Counted from the stretch's first letter, positions 19,238 to 29,310 are shown. The stretch is 64,000 bases of DNA from Cognatundibacterium rivi (GCF_018139565.1 NZ_JAGSPK010000005.1:62001-126000), one strand, 5' to 3'. Numbers and translations: made by a program. The notes: a model not told the origin generated them from the letters alone.

Positions 19238-20203
19238 CTATTTTGGTCTGTTTGCGTAGCGTTGCGCCAATACAGCGCAGACCATCAGTTGCAACTGATG
19301 GAACAGCATCACGGGTAACAACACCATGCCGACGGAACCGCTGGAAAATAAAACTTTTGCCATCGGCACACCGCTTGCCAGACTCTTTTTAGAGCCACAA
19401 AAAACAATGGTGATTTCATCTTCCTTACTAAACCCCAGACGACGGCTGATCAGGGTTGTGAACCCCATCACCAAAGCCAGTATAACCGCACTGATCAGCA
19501 GCAGCCCCAGCAACATCAACGTTGGCACCTGATGCCATAATCCTTGCACGACCGCTTCACTGAATGCCACGAAGACCACCAGCAGAATCGAGCTCTGATC
19601 GACCATTTTTAATACGCTCGCATGTTTGGTGATCCATGCCTGTAAATACGGACGCATGATCTGTCCAGCGACAAATGGCAACAGGAGTTGATAAACAATC
19701 TTCAGCATCGCATCGGCCGACGAATGTCCATCGCTGTTGGCTTTAATCAGCAGGCTGACCAACAAAGGCGTGATGAAGATGCCGAGCAGATTACTCGCAG
19801 AAGCACTGCAGACGGCAGCCGGCACATTACCACGCGCAACCGAAGTGAACGCAATCGATGATTGCACAGTCGATGGCAACAGACACAAATACAAAATTCC
19901 CAGATACAAATCCGGCGTCAATACCGTCAGCAAAGCTGGCTTGAGCAATATTCCCAGCAAAGGAAATAAGGCAAATGTCACGCCCAGCACCAGCAAATGC
20001 AAACGCCAGTGCGTCATTCCCGCTACCACCGCCTCACGCGATAATTTGGCGCCGTGCATAAAGAACAGCAAAGCAATCATCAGTGTCGACAGATGATCAA
20101 CGCTGACTGCAAGTTCTCCTTTTACCGGAAAAAAACTGGCGATCAGAATCACGCCCAGCAAAAGTAAAGTCATGTTGTCAGGTAAAAAGCGGGGGCGTTT
20201 CAT
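19238..20203 (-). CDS. Bile acid:sodium symporter-like transporter (YfeH/PF13593 type)
   Basis: 321 aa, about nine or ten membrane segments. The family pattern (FFMHGAKLSREAV, LCLLPSTVQSSIAFTSVARGNVPAAVC, FCGSKKSLASGVPMAKVLF) is that of the SBF-like group represented by E. coli YfeH. It lies 64 bp upstream of hyi in the same direction, suggesting import or export of a small organic acid related to hydroxypyruvate; that link is inference. Confidence 0.88.
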   Translation of the reverse strand: MKRPRFLPDNMTLLLLGVILIASFFPVKGELAVSVDHLSTLMIALLFFMHGAKLSREAVVAGMTHWRLHLLVLGVTFALFPLLGILLKPALLTVLTPDLYLGILYLCLLPSTVQSSIAFTSVARGNVPAAVCSASASNLLGIFITPLLVSLLIKANSDGHSSADAMLKIVYQLLLPFVAGQIMRPYLQAWITKHASVLKMVDQSSILLVVFVAFSEAVVQGLWHQVPTLMLLGLLLISAVILALVMGFTTLISRRLGFSKEDEITIVFCGSKKSLASGVPMAKVLFSSGSVGMVLLPVMLFHQLQLMVCAVLAQRYANRPK

Positions 20204-20589
20204 AGGCGGAATCAGAAATAAAAACGAGCTTCATTGTACTTGAATCATCTGAAAAAATTCCCATCATCAAAATACAACACAGCTATTCGCAAAACTGCGG
20301 CAATCAAACCAACCTCACACACAACGCGGGGAATAAATATTTACGTTTGCGAATCAAAAAAGAGAAATGTAAATCGTATAAAAAATAGTCAAACGGAACA
20401 AAGCCAGAAGATTCTCCGGAATTGCACGGTTTTTATCAAATCTGTGATTCATCTGCCTGCTACTTGAATTCATACGGTCAATTTAGCTGTATATTTTTGC
20501 CTTTATCACATCATCTGTCACACTGTTCTTCACATTGTTCGTGATGACCATCACCGGCTTGGCCGGTAATACTCAACCCCGGAGACTCT
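20204..20589. other. Non-coding spacer upstream of pepF
   Basis: AT-rich 386 bp between divergent genes. Only weak promoter-like words are visible (TTGAAT at 20464 with TATATT at 20490, spacing too long). No gene, repeat or strong hairpin was found. Confidence 0.5.
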
Positions 20590-22452
20590 ATGCAAAAACA
20601 TCTGATCGCCAGCTTGCTGGTACTCGCATTTGCCTTTCCTGCCAGCGGCTTTGCAGCGCACAGCAACGATAATGAAGCTCAACGCTGGAATCTTACCGAT
20701 CTGTATGCGAATCGCGCTGCATGGAATGCCGATGCAAAAAATCTGGAAACGCAGTTAGTCCAGCTGCAAAAATGCAGCGGTCATCTGGGCGATAAGGTCA
20801 GCAGCTTTAAATCCTGTCTCGATCTGAATGCGGATATCCTGAAACGTTATGCACGTCTGGCAACCTATGCATCCCAATTCCGCGATCAGGATACCGGCGA
20901 CAACGAAGGGCAAGACATTGCGCAAAATGCAGATATTCTCGGCAGCAAGCTCGAAGAAGCAAATTCTTTCTTTCGTCCTGAGATACTCAAGCTGGGGCAA
21001 AAGAAAATCGATGCGTATCTGAATCAGGACAAATCGCTCGCCTCCTACCGCTTTGGCCTGCACGACATCTTGCGCGGCGCACAACACACGCTGGATAAAA
21101 AAGGCGAAGAACTAATCGCAACATTTGGCATGGCAATGAATGCCCCTGCTGCTGTGTACTCCACATTGTCGAATGCAGAAATGCCGTGGCCAAAAGTCAC
21201 ACTGTCGGATGGTCAGCAAGTCACCATCGATCAGGCCGCCTACACCAAATACCGCGCGTCACCGAATCGCGCTGACCGCAAGCTGGTGTTTGATGCATTC
21301 TGGGGCAAATGGAAAGAATTTGAACGCAGCTACGGCGTCACGTTTTACGAGCAGCTCAAACGCGATGCCGTGTATGCCAAAGTGCGTAACTATCCTGATT
21401 CGCTGACTCATGCGCTGGATGGCAACAATATACCGCGCGCGGTATATGACACGCTGGTCGATCAGACCCGCGCCAATCTGCCAACGCTGCACCGTTATTT
21501 CAAATTGCGCGCGAAGATGCTGGGCGTACAAGACTTGCGCTATTTCGATATTTACCCGCAGCTGGTTTCCGGCAATTTCACTTACAGCATCGATGATGGT
21601 GTGAAACTGATGCTGAGTTCAGTCAAACCACTTGGCGACGACTACGTCAATGCCATCACCAAAGCGAGCACAGCGCGCTGGATGGACGTCTACCCTCGCC
21701 CACGCAAGCGTTCAGGTGCCTATATGTCCGGCGTGGCGTATGACGTGCACCCATACATACTGCTGAATTACAACGACGATTACGAGTCAGTCTCCACACT
21801 CACGCATGAGTGGGGACATGCGATGCATTCGTATCTGGCGAATAAAAATCAAGCGTTCAGCACCGCTGACTACCCTATTTTTACGGCTGAAATTGCATCG
21901 ACTACCAACGAAGTGTTATTGCTCGATCACATGCTGAAAATCGCGAAGAGCGACGATGAACGCCTGCTGTATCTGGGTTCCGCACTGGAAAACTTACGTG
22001 GCACCTTCTTCCGTCAGGCCATGTTTGCAGACTTTGAACGCGAAGTGCATGCGCGCGTGGACAAAGGTGAATCGCTGACCGGTGAAGGCCTGACTAAAAT
22101 CTACGGTGATACGCTGAAACGCTATCACGGCGATAAAGAAGGCGTCATGAAAATCGATGATGTCTATGCCACAGAATGGGCTTACATCCCGCATTTCTAT
22201 AATCGCTTTTATGTCTTCCAGTATGCGACCTCGATTGCTGCCGGTTCTATGTTTGCTGATGAAATTCTGAAATCGCAAGCAGGTGCGCGCGACAATTATC
22301 TGAATATCCTGAAAGCTGGCGGTTCTGCTTATCCTTACGATCTGGTAAAAAAAGCCGGGGTCGATCTGGCATCGCCAGCCCCCTATCAGGCCGTGTTTAA
22401 ACGTATGAACAGCATCATGGATCAGATTGAAGCCATCGTTGCAAAGCGCTGA
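20590..22452 (+). CDS. pepF: Oligoendopeptidase F, M3 family zinc metallopeptidase with signal peptide
   Basis: 620 aa; CCGGAGACTCT precedes the ATG. The first 22 residues are a Sec-type signal peptide (LLVLAFAFPASGFAA), so this PepF is probably exported to the periplasm; most PepF enzymes are cytoplasmic. The zinc motif HEWGH in LTHEWGHAMHSYL and the downstream Glu region FTAEIASTTNEVLL fit M3B peptidases. It should cleave short peptides of roughly 7-17 residues. A strong terminator follows. Confidence 0.93.
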   Translation: MQKHLIASLLVLAFAFPASGFAAHSNDNEAQRWNLTDLYANRAAWNADAKNLETQLVQLQKCSGHLGDKVSSFKSCLDLNADILKRYARLATYASQFRDQDTGDNEGQDIAQNADILGSKLEEANSFFRPEILKLGQKKIDAYLNQDKSLASYRFGLHDILRGAQHTLDKKGEELIATFGMAMNAPAAVYSTLSNAEMPWPKVTLSDGQQVTIDQAAYTKYRASPNRADRKLVFDAFWGKWKEFERSYGVTFYEQLKRDAVYAKVRNYPDSLTHALDGNNIPRAVYDTLVDQTRANLPTLHRYFKLRAKMLGVQDLRYFDIYPQLVSGNFTYSIDDGVKLMLSSVKPLGDDYVNAITKASTARWMDVYPRPRKRSGAYMSGVAYDVHPYILLNYNDDYESVSTLTHEWGHAMHSYLANKNQAFSTADYPIFTAEIASTTNEVLLLDHMLKIAKSDDERLLYLGSALENLRGTFFRQAMFADFEREVHARVDKGESLTGEGLTKIYGDTLKRYHGDKEGVMKIDDVYATEWAYIPHFYNRFYVFQYATSIAAGSMFADEILKSQAGARDNYLNILKAGGSAYPYDLVKKAGVDLASPAPYQAVFKRMNSIMDQIEAIVAKR

Positions 22453-22480
22453 AACACTGATAACTGATGTACCCAATCAA

Positions 22481-22512
22481 CCTCGCCCCAGTTACTGGGG
22501 CGAGGTTTTTTT
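22481..22512 (+). terminator. Terminator after pepF
   Basis: CCTCGCCCCA / TGGGGCGAGG, a perfect 10-bp stem with a GTTAC loop, followed by seven T. Confidence 0.93.
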
Positions 22513-22650
22513 ATATCAACAAGACGATAGAAAAAATTCCTCAGACAAGCGTAAGCAGGAAGTAAAACAAGAGCGGAATGCGGATGCAGGCAACGATCAA
22601 CCTAAAAATCAGCGGAAGTCAACGAAATCCGTTGATGCGTCTCGTTTTAT

Positions 22651-22664
22651 TTGATCGGCATCAA
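22651..22664 (+). promoter_or_regulatory. Perfect FNR/DNR-type box upstream of the hemerythrin gene
   Basis: TTGATCGGCATCAA matches TTGAT-N4-ATCAA completely. Its centre is 41.5 bp upstream of position 22699, consistent with a -10 at TACAGT (22687-22692). An alternative -10, TATAAA at 22692-22697, would put it near -46. Either way it is in activator range, and the ATG is at 22718. Confidence 0.75.
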
Positions 22665-22717
22665 ACAGCAAATATGGCGCACGGAGTACAGTATAAAAAA
22701 ATTCTGCGGAGACCGTT

Positions 22718-23317
22718 ATGTGCGCCAGAAACTTCCATCCAATATCCGTCGATATCATTCAGCAAGAACATCAGCATTTGTCTGCCGTCATACAGACTAT
22801 GCTGGATTTTGTGCGCTCGATAGATAAAGGCGAAGCGCCACCGGATCTCAAAGTATTCCGCGCGATTCTTTTTTACATCAGCGAATATCCGGAAAAAGTA
22901 CATCATCCTAAAGAAGACAAATTTCTGTTTTCCAAGATTAAAGAGCGCACACACCAACTCGACAATGTGCTGGATGCGTTAATCGAACAGCATGGAAAAG
23001 GCGAATGTCTGGTGCGCAATCTGCACAATGCGTTGTTGAAATTCGAGTTTTGCGGTGCCCCGGCTTTTCCGCATTTCAGAGATCTTGCGGAACAATATGC
23101 CCTTTTCTATTATGCGCACATGCATGCTGAGGAAAATGATGTGTTACCGGTCGCCAAACTGGTATTAAATGTCACCGATTGGCAGGAAGTCGATGAAGCA
23201 TTTATGGAAAACCGCCATCAGCTTGATGACACAGGCGAACGTTATCGCTACGAACAACTGTTTTCCTACATCATCAGTAACAGCGCTACCGCTGCGGGTG
23301 CGCCTGATCCACTGTAA
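22718..23317 (+). CDS. Hemerythrin HHE cation-binding domain protein
   Basis: 199 aa, mostly helical. Iron ligands of a hemerythrin-like four-helix bundle are recognisable: QQEHQHL (about residue 17), VHHPKEDKFLF (about 62), EQHGKGE (about 90) and AHMHAEEND (about 132), giving the H...HxxxE...H...HxxxE pattern. CTGCGGAGACC precedes the ATG. FNR/DNR-linked hemerythrin proteins (YtfE/DnrN type) protect or repair iron centres under nitric oxide, and nirK in this window would generate NO; both links are inferred. Confidence 0.88.
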   Translation: MCARNFHPISVDIIQQEHQHLSAVIQTMLDFVRSIDKGEAPPDLKVFRAILFYISEYPEKVHHPKEDKFLFSKIKERTHQLDNVLDALIEQHGKGECLVRNLHNALLKFEFCGAPAFPHFRDLAEQYALFYYAHMHAEENDVLPVAKLVLNVTDWQEVDEAFMENRHQLDDTGERYRYEQLFSYIISNSATAAGAPDPL

Positions 23318-23342
23318 AGCACTGCGAACCGGCAAGAAGACG

Positions 23343-24239
23343 TCAACGCCTTGAAGATAAAACGATACCGGCAACAATCAGCAAAAACGCCACCGCATGA
23401 AACAGCTGTGGCGTTTCACCTAAAAATAACGACGACAGCAAAGCAGCAAACAAGGGCGTCAGATTACTGAAAAACGCCGCGATACTCGGCCCAACCCTTT
23501 GCACGCCCATGCCCCAGCAGCGAAAGGCTATCAGTGCTGGCCCGATGGCGACAAACATGATCGCCGCAATCAGCGTACCGCTCCAGTGAATGACTGGCGC
23601 AGCAAGCATCCATTCACCTGCCGCAAACAAACCCGACCATACCAGCCCGAAGCTGACCTGTGCCAATAAAAAATGTGACCAGTGATCGCGTAATTCGCCG
23701 TCACCGCCACGGGTCAGCAGCCAGCTGTAAAGTGACCAGCAAATCGCCGCCAGCAACATCAATATATCGCCCGGAACCAGACGCAGCGCCATCAGATGCT
23801 GAAGCTCACCGCGACTCAGCACCAGCAATACTCCTGCGATCGAGACGACCACGCCTGCTACCGCAGAGCGCGAAATCGGTGCCTGGAAAAATAAGCGCCC
23901 GATTAATAACATCCAGACTGGCATGCTCGCTGCCACCAGCGTCACATTGATGGGCGTTGAACTTTGCAAGGCCAGATATTGCAGGGCGTTATACATCCCC
24001 ACACCAAGCAGGCCGAGAATTGCGTAGCGATACCAGCGAAACCAGAATATGCTGCCACGTTTAAAAATACCGGCAGCCATCGGTAACAAAATCAGAAAAG
24101 CAATTGCCCAGCGAAAGAAATTCAAGCTTACTGGCGGCACCATCGTATGTATCATACGTCCAACAACTGCATTCCCAGCCCAAAGCAGCGGTGCAAATAC
24201 CAGTAAAAAAATAGTGCCGGGAGTCAGTTGATGATTCAT
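23343..24239 (-). CDS. EamA-family (DMT superfamily) transporter
   Basis: Start at ATG 24237-24239 (298 aa), which avoids overlap with the divergent gene. About ten membrane helices in two EamA repeats: PLLWAGNAVVGRMIHTMVPPVSLNF in the first and LLAAICWSLYSWLLTR in the second. Members export amino acids, nucleosides or other metabolites; the substrate is not predictable. It is convergent with the hemerythrin gene (26-bp gap). Confidence 0.9.
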   Translation of the reverse strand: MNHQLTPGTIFLLVFAPLLWAGNAVVGRMIHTMVPPVSLNFFRWAIAFLILLPMAAGIFKRGSIFWFRWYRYAILGLLGVGMYNALQYLALQSSTPINVTLVAASMPVWMLLIGRLFFQAPISRSAVAGVVVSIAGVLLVLSRGELQHLMALRLVPGDILMLLAAICWSLYSWLLTRGGDGELRDHWSHFLLAQVSFGLVWSGLFAAGEWMLAAPVIHWSGTLIAAIMFVAIGPALIAFRCWGMGVQRVGPSIAAFFSNLTPLFAALLSSLFLGETPQLFHAVAFLLIVAGIVLSSRR

Positions 24240-24335
24240 ACAAAATCGGAACAGGAAAGAAATGGCGGTCAGCAAAGTCCGACAGCATACCACCCGGATA
24301 CAGGTGACGACACAGCAGAAAGAGAGAAGGTCAAA

Positions 24336-25022
24336 GTGAAACTATTAATTCTGGGCGGGACTGGCTTAGTAGGTCAGCAATTGCTTGCGCAAGCCCTCGC
24401 ACACAAGGATGTCACGCAAGTGATCGCGCCGACGCGTACCGCCTTAGCGCCGCATTCGCAATTACGCAATCCCATCGTTGACTATGCCAGCTTGCCGCCG
24501 GATGCAGACTGGTGGCAAGCAGATGCGGTCTTATGTGCGCTCGGCACGACGATCAGGATCGCCGGCTCGCAAGCAGCATTTATCCGTATCGACCACGACT
24601 ATGTCATCGCCGCTGCCCGCCTCGCCAAAGCCGCAGGGACAAAGCAGTTTGTATATAACTCGGCGCTTGGTGCAAAAGCAGAAGCCGGCTCCTTTTATTT
24701 ACAGGTGAAAGGCCAGGTGGAAGATGATTTGCGTGCTTTGGAATTTTCAGCACTGACTATCGTTCGTCCATCGCTGCTCAGCGGCGGCAACAGAAAAGAT
24801 AAACGCCCGGCCGAAGCCATCGCGATCGTCTTATCCAGCCTATTCGGCAAACTGATACCACGACGCTACCGTGCGGTGAATGTCGCCGATGTGGCAGCAG
24901 CGATGCTGCAGGCAGTCGTCACCGCGAGTGTTACTGCAGCCGATAACGTCGTCATTCTGGAATCGGATCAATTGCAGGGTGCAATGGCTCGCATGACAGA
25001 CAAATCAAGGCAAGTCCAATAA
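24336..25022 (+). CDS. NAD(P)-binding SDR-like oxidoreductase (NAD(P)H-binding family)
   Basis: Start set at GTG 24336 (228 aa), with AGAAGG 6-9 bp upstream; the frame is open earlier but collides with the EamA start. The Rossmann motif LLILGGTGLVGQQLL begins directly after the start. FVYNSALGAKAEAGSFYLQVKGQVEDDL carries the YxxxK-like atypical-SDR active site region, and TIVRPSLLSGG follows. Similar proteins resemble yeast HTATIP2/Tip30-type oxidoreductases. The substrate is unknown. Confidence 0.85.
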   Translation: MKLLILGGTGLVGQQLLAQALAHKDVTQVIAPTRTALAPHSQLRNPIVDYASLPPDADWWQADAVLCALGTTIRIAGSQAAFIRIDHDYVIAAARLAKAAGTKQFVYNSALGAKAEAGSFYLQVKGQVEDDLRALEFSALTIVRPSLLSGGNRKDKRPAEAIAIVLSSLFGKLIPRRYRAVNVADVAAAMLQAVVTASVTAADNVVILESDQLQGAMARMTDKSRQVQ

Positions 25023-25026
25023 AAAT

Positions 25027-25061
25027 CTGCCTCTCCAGCCAAAAAGCGCTGGAAAGGCAGG
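25027..25061 (+). terminator. Imperfect hairpin after the NAD(P)-binding gene
   Basis: CTGCCT..CCAGC / GCTGG..AGGCAG around an A-rich loop, followed by TATTTATT. The T-tract is interrupted, so termination strength is uncertain. Confidence 0.5.
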
Positions 25062-25142
25062 TATTTATTCAGACGTTCTCAGCTATTTTTACGATTTTCA
25101 ACGCAACTGATGTTTCAACGAATGTTGCGACGAATGCCGCAA

Positions 25143-28100
25143 TTAACGCTGCATGCTTTCCCAGACTTTCTGCAAACGCTTCACGGACACCGGCATCGGC
25201 GTCCGCAATTCCTGCGCAAACAACGAAACCCGCAACTCTTCCAGCAGCCAGCGGAATTCGAGTAACTTAGGATCGGCATCAGCACCTGTTTTGCGCGGCG
25301 TTCTTTGCCATGGTTGCGCGACACTGTTCCACTCTGCCATCAATTTAGCGTCACGCGCCGGGTCAGCACGCAGCTTATCCATCCGTATCGTGATCGCTTT
25401 CAGATAACGTGGAAAATGTGCCAGTTGGCTGAAATCCGTCTCTGCAATAAAGCGTTTGGTAATCAGCATCTGCAACTGATTCTGAATATCCGCCGCCGCT
25501 TGCGCATGCGCTTTGATGCCCTGAATTTTCTTCGGCAGACTGTGATACTCCGCCAGTATCTGCCCCGCCATACGGGCGATTTCATTCGCCAGCAAATTCA
25601 GGCGCGCCTTACCTTCTTCGCGACGGGTATTAAATTCACCCGAATTGCTTGGCAATGGCTGCTGCAAACATGCACGTTCAATCGCCGTCTGAATAATCTG
25701 TTCGCGCAATTCTTCCTGTGAGCCCAGCGCCATAAACTGCATGCCCATCTGCTGCAGACCTGGAATATTTTTCTCCAGGAACTTCACCTGCTCCTTGAGC
25801 TGCAACGCAAACAGGCGGCGCAAGCCTATTCTGTGCACCCGCGCTGCTTCATCCGGGTCGTCAAACACCTCGATATGGCAATGCGTGAGCTTATCCACCA
25901 GCGCCGGATAACCGATCAGGGTTTGCTTACCTTGCTGTACTTCCAGCAATTCCGGCAGGCTGTCGAAAGTCCAGCCTGTGAAATTTTCCTGCTTCAGGAC
26001 CGGCGTTGGCACGACGCCAGATGAAACGTTCTGATGCGTTTTATTGCCGCTGCCTGTGCGTGGTGCTGCGCTGGCAGCAATTGTCTGCGTATCCAACAGC
26101 GCCAGCTTTTCTGCACTCGCAATTTTTTGAAAGCTTTCACGTGCCTGCCCGCCAAATTCTGCACGCAGATTCGCCAGATTCCGCCCCATTTCCAACTGGC
26201 GGCCATGTTCATCGACAACTTTAAAATTCATCGTCAGATGCACCGGCAGAGTTTCAAATTTAAAGTCCGTGGTTTTGCACAGCAAGCCTTTTTGCTCGCG
26301 GATATCGGCAATCACGGCATCGAGGAAATTACCTTTACCGAAGTCATTGCGCTCACAAAATCCTGCCGCATATTCCGGTAAAGGTACGCAATGACGGCGT
26401 ATTTTTTGCGGCAAGGATTTGATCAGCAAATGTACTTTTTCCTTCAGCATACCGGGCACCAGCCACTCACTGCGCTCTGCTGACACCTGATTCAGTGAAA
26501 ACAAGGGCACCGTCAGCGTCACACCATCACGCGGGCTGCCGGGTTCAAAATGGTAACTGAGTTGCAGCGCTACGCCAGATACCTGCATGGTTTTGGGAAA
26601 TAAATCCGTCGTCACGCCAGCAGCCTCGTGACGCATCAGATCGTCTTTATTCAGATGCAACAGTTTGGGATTGGCTTTGATCGCCTCTTTATGCCATTCC
26701 TCAAACAAGACTGCGTTATACACGTCCGATGGAATCAGTTTGTCGTAAAACGCGACGATCAGCTCAGCATCGACCAACACATCGAGGCGGCGTGATTTGT
26801 GTTCCAGATTTTCAATTTCCCGCACCAGTTTCTGGTTGTGGACAAAGAACGGCGCGCGTGTCTCGAACTCGCCTTCCACCAATGCTTCGCGGATAAAAAT
26901 CTCACGCGCTTCGACCGGGTGATACAAACCATACTGAATCCGGCGCTGACTGTAGACGACCAATCCATACAAGGTGGCTCGTTCAAACGCCGACACCTGA
27001 CCCGTACGCTTTTCCCAGCGAGGCTCACCGTAGGATTTTTTCAGTAAATGACCGCCGATCTTTTCCAGCCATTCCGGCTGTATCTGGGCAATACAACGCC
27101 CGTACAAACGTGTCGTATCGACCAGCTCTGCCGCCATAATCCAGCGTCCGGCTTTCTTTGCCAGACTGGAGCCGGGCCAGATATAAAATTTGATGCTGCG
27201 GGCACCAAGGTAATGCGCATCTTCCTCGGATTTATAGCCGATATTTCCGAGTAAGCCAGTCAGCAAAGACAGGTGCAGTTGCTCATAAGTAGCGGCGCTC
27301 TCGTTCAGGCGCCAGCCCTGCTCTTTCACGATGGTCAGTAATTGCGAATGCACCTCACGCCATTCGCGCAAGCGCATTTGGCTCAGGAAATTGCTACGGC
27401 AATTGTCTTGCAACTGACGGTTTGTCTTTTTGTGTTCGATTGCATCTTCAAACCACTTCCAGATTTTCAAATACGAGATGAATTCAGATTTTTCATCCGC
27501 AAATTTCTTATGTGCCTGATCGGCTGCTGCCTGCGCATCCATAGGACGGTCGCGCGGGTCCTGCACCGATAAAGCGGCAGCGATGATCAACACTTCCTGC
27601 AAGGCCTGATTGTCGCGCGCAGCAAGGATCATGCGCCCGACTCGCGGGTCTAACGGCAATTTCGCGAGCTGACGACCAACGGCAGTTAATTGATTGCTGT
27701 CATCCATCGCCCCCAGCTCCTGCAAGAGCTGATAGCCATCGGCAATCGCTCTGCCCGGCGGCGGCTCGATAAAGGGGAAACTTTCTACATCGGTGAGTCG
27801 TAAGGACTTCATCCGCAAAATAACGGCGGCCAGCGAAGAACGCAAAATTTCCGGTTCAGTGAAACGGATGCGCTGATTAAATTCCTGCTCGTCGAACAGT
27901 CGTATACAAACACCGGCGGAGACACGTCCGCAACGGCCAGCACGCTGATTCGCTGCCGATTGCGCAATCGACTCAACCTGTAATTGTTCTACCTTGTTCC
28001 GGTAACTGTAACGCTTGACGCGCGCCAAACCGGTATCGACGACAAAACGGATGCCAGGCACCGTTAACGAGGTTTCTGCGACGTTGGTCGCGAGAACAAT

Positions 28101-29300
28101 GCGACGCGCATTCGATACTTTAAACACCCGCTCCTGCTCTTGCGCTGATAAACGGGCAAATAAGGGCAATATCTCGACGTGCGGCGGATGATGCTTGCGC
28201 AAGGCTTCTGCAGCGTCACGAATCTCGCGCTCGCCAGGCAGAAACACCAGCACATCACCGGAACCGATACGGCATAACTCATCGACCGCATCGGTAATCG
28301 CGGTCATCAGATCACGTTCTTTATCTTTCTCGGTATCCTGCACCGGGCGATAACGTACCTCCACCGGATACAAGCGCCCCGATACTTCGATGACTGGCGC
28401 AGGCTTGGGTTCTGCGCCATGTGGTTTAGCGGAATCGTCGGCAAAATGATTGGCAAAACGTTGCGCATCAATCGTCGCAGACGTGATGATAATCTTCAGA
28501 TCACGGCGCTTCGGCAGCAATTGCTTCAGATAGCCGAGCAGAAAATCAATGTTCAGGCTGCGCTCATGCGCCTCATCGATGATGATGGTGTCGTATTGAC
28601 GCAGCAAAGGATCGGTCTGCGTTTCAGCCAGCAAAATACCGTCAGTCATCAGTTTGACCGATGCGCCTTTACTCAGCGTGTCAGTAAAACGCACTTTAAA
28701 ACCGACATGTTCACCGAGTGGCGAATTTAATTCCTGCGCAATCCGCTTGGCGGTCGATGAGGCCGCAATCCGGCGCGGCTGGGTATGACCGATCAGGCCT
28801 TTGCGCCCACGCCCGAGTTCCAGACATATTTTTGGCAACTGCGTGGTTTTACCCGAACCGGTCTCGCCGCAGACGATGATGACCTGATGCTTTTGCAGGG
28901 CTTCCGCAATCTCGGCACGCTTGCCGGATACGGGTAATTCTTCCGGAAATGTGATGACAGGCAGTGGATTGCGGAACGGCAGATTGCTCTCATTGGCCGC
29001 CACAGAAGCAACCGCAGCAGAAGGCTTCGTACCACCGCGCACCGGTGACTGGCCAGCAGGCTTAGCCGGAGCGCGCTCAGAACGCCCGCGCTGAGCTTGC
29101 GAGGTCGCTGACGATGCAGCTGGTGACGCATATTGACGCACCTGATCGAGCGGCAATTTCGCGGCAGGCGTTGCCGGCTTTTCTGCCACTGGCGCAGCTT
29201 GCCGCAATTGTTGACGTAGCTCGCGCAACCCCGACAAACCATCGATCGTGGTGGGCGTTGCTTTTTTTTGGGAATTTTTAGGAGAATGATTAGAAGACAT
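25143..29300 (-). CDS. hrpA: ATP-dependent RNA helicase HrpA
   Basis: About 1385 aa from the ATG at 29298-29300; in-frame ATGs slightly upstream are possible but would overlap the divergent argA start region. It is a DEAH-box helicase with Walker A GETGSGKTTQ, DEAHERS box, SATI (TSATIDAQRF) and QRAGRCGR motif VI, then HA2, OB-fold and the long HrpA-specific C-terminal DUF3418 region. An Ala/Pro/Ser/Arg-rich linker precedes the helicase core. HrpA acts in mRNA processing and in rescue of stalled ribosomes in E. coli. It is divergent from argA. Confidence 0.95.
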   Translation of the reverse strand: MSSNHSPKNSQKKATPTTIDGLSGLRELRQQLRQAAPVAEKPATPAAKLPLDQVRQYASPAASSATSQAQRGRSERAPAKPAGQSPVRGGTKPSAAVASVAANESNLPFRNPLPVITFPEELPVSGKRAEIAEALQKHQVIIVCGETGSGKTTQLPKICLELGRGRKGLIGHTQPRRIAASSTAKRIAQELNSPLGEHVGFKVRFTDTLSKGASVKLMTDGILLAETQTDPLLRQYDTIIIDEAHERSLNIDFLLGYLKQLLPKRRDLKIIITSATIDAQRFANHFADDSAKPHGAEPKPAPVIEVSGRLYPVEVRYRPVQDTEKDKERDLMTAITDAVDELCRIGSGDVLVFLPGEREIRDAAEALRKHHPPHVEILPLFARLSAQEQERVFKVSNARRIVLATNVAETSLTVPGIRFVVDTGLARVKRYSYRNKVEQLQVESIAQSAANQRAGRCGRVSAGVCIRLFDEQEFNQRIRFTEPEILRSSLAAVILRMKSLRLTDVESFPFIEPPPGRAIADGYQLLQELGAMDDSNQLTAVGRQLAKLPLDPRVGRMILAARDNQALQEVLIIAAALSVQDPRDRPMDAQAAADQAHKKFADEKSEFISYLKIWKWFEDAIEHKKTNRQLQDNCRSNFLSQMRLREWREVHSQLLTIVKEQGWRLNESAATYEQLHLSLLTGLLGNIGYKSEEDAHYLGARSIKFYIWPGSSLAKKAGRWIMAAELVDTTRLYGRCIAQIQPEWLEKIGGHLLKKSYGEPRWEKRTGQVSAFERATLYGLVVYSQRRIQYGLYHPVEAREIFIREALVEGEFETRAPFFVHNQKLVREIENLEHKSRRLDVLVDAELIVAFYDKLIPSDVYNAVLFEEWHKEAIKANPKLLHLNKDDLMRHEAAGVTTDLFPKTMQVSGVALQLSYHFEPGSPRDGVTLTVPLFSLNQVSAERSEWLVPGMLKEKVHLLIKSLPQKIRRHCVPLPEYAAGFCERNDFGKGNFLDAVIADIREQKGLLCKTTDFKFETLPVHLTMNFKVVDEHGRQLEMGRNLANLRAEFGGQARESFQKIASAEKLALLDTQTIAASAAPRTGSGNKTHQNVSSGVVPTPVLKQENFTGWTFDSLPELLEVQQGKQTLIGYPALVDKLTHCHIEVFDDPDEAARVHRIGLRRLFALQLKEQVKFLEKNIPGLQQMGMQFMALGSQEELREQIIQTAIERACLQQPLPSNSGEFNTRREEGKARLNLLANEIARMAGQILAEYHSLPKKIQGIKAHAQAAADIQNQLQMLITKRFIAETDFSQLAHFPRYLKAITIRMDKLRADPARDAKLMAEWNSVAQPWQRTPRKTGADADPKLLEFRWLLEELRVSLFAQELRTPMPVSVKRLQKVWESMQR

Positions 29301-29310
29301 AGCGACGCGC

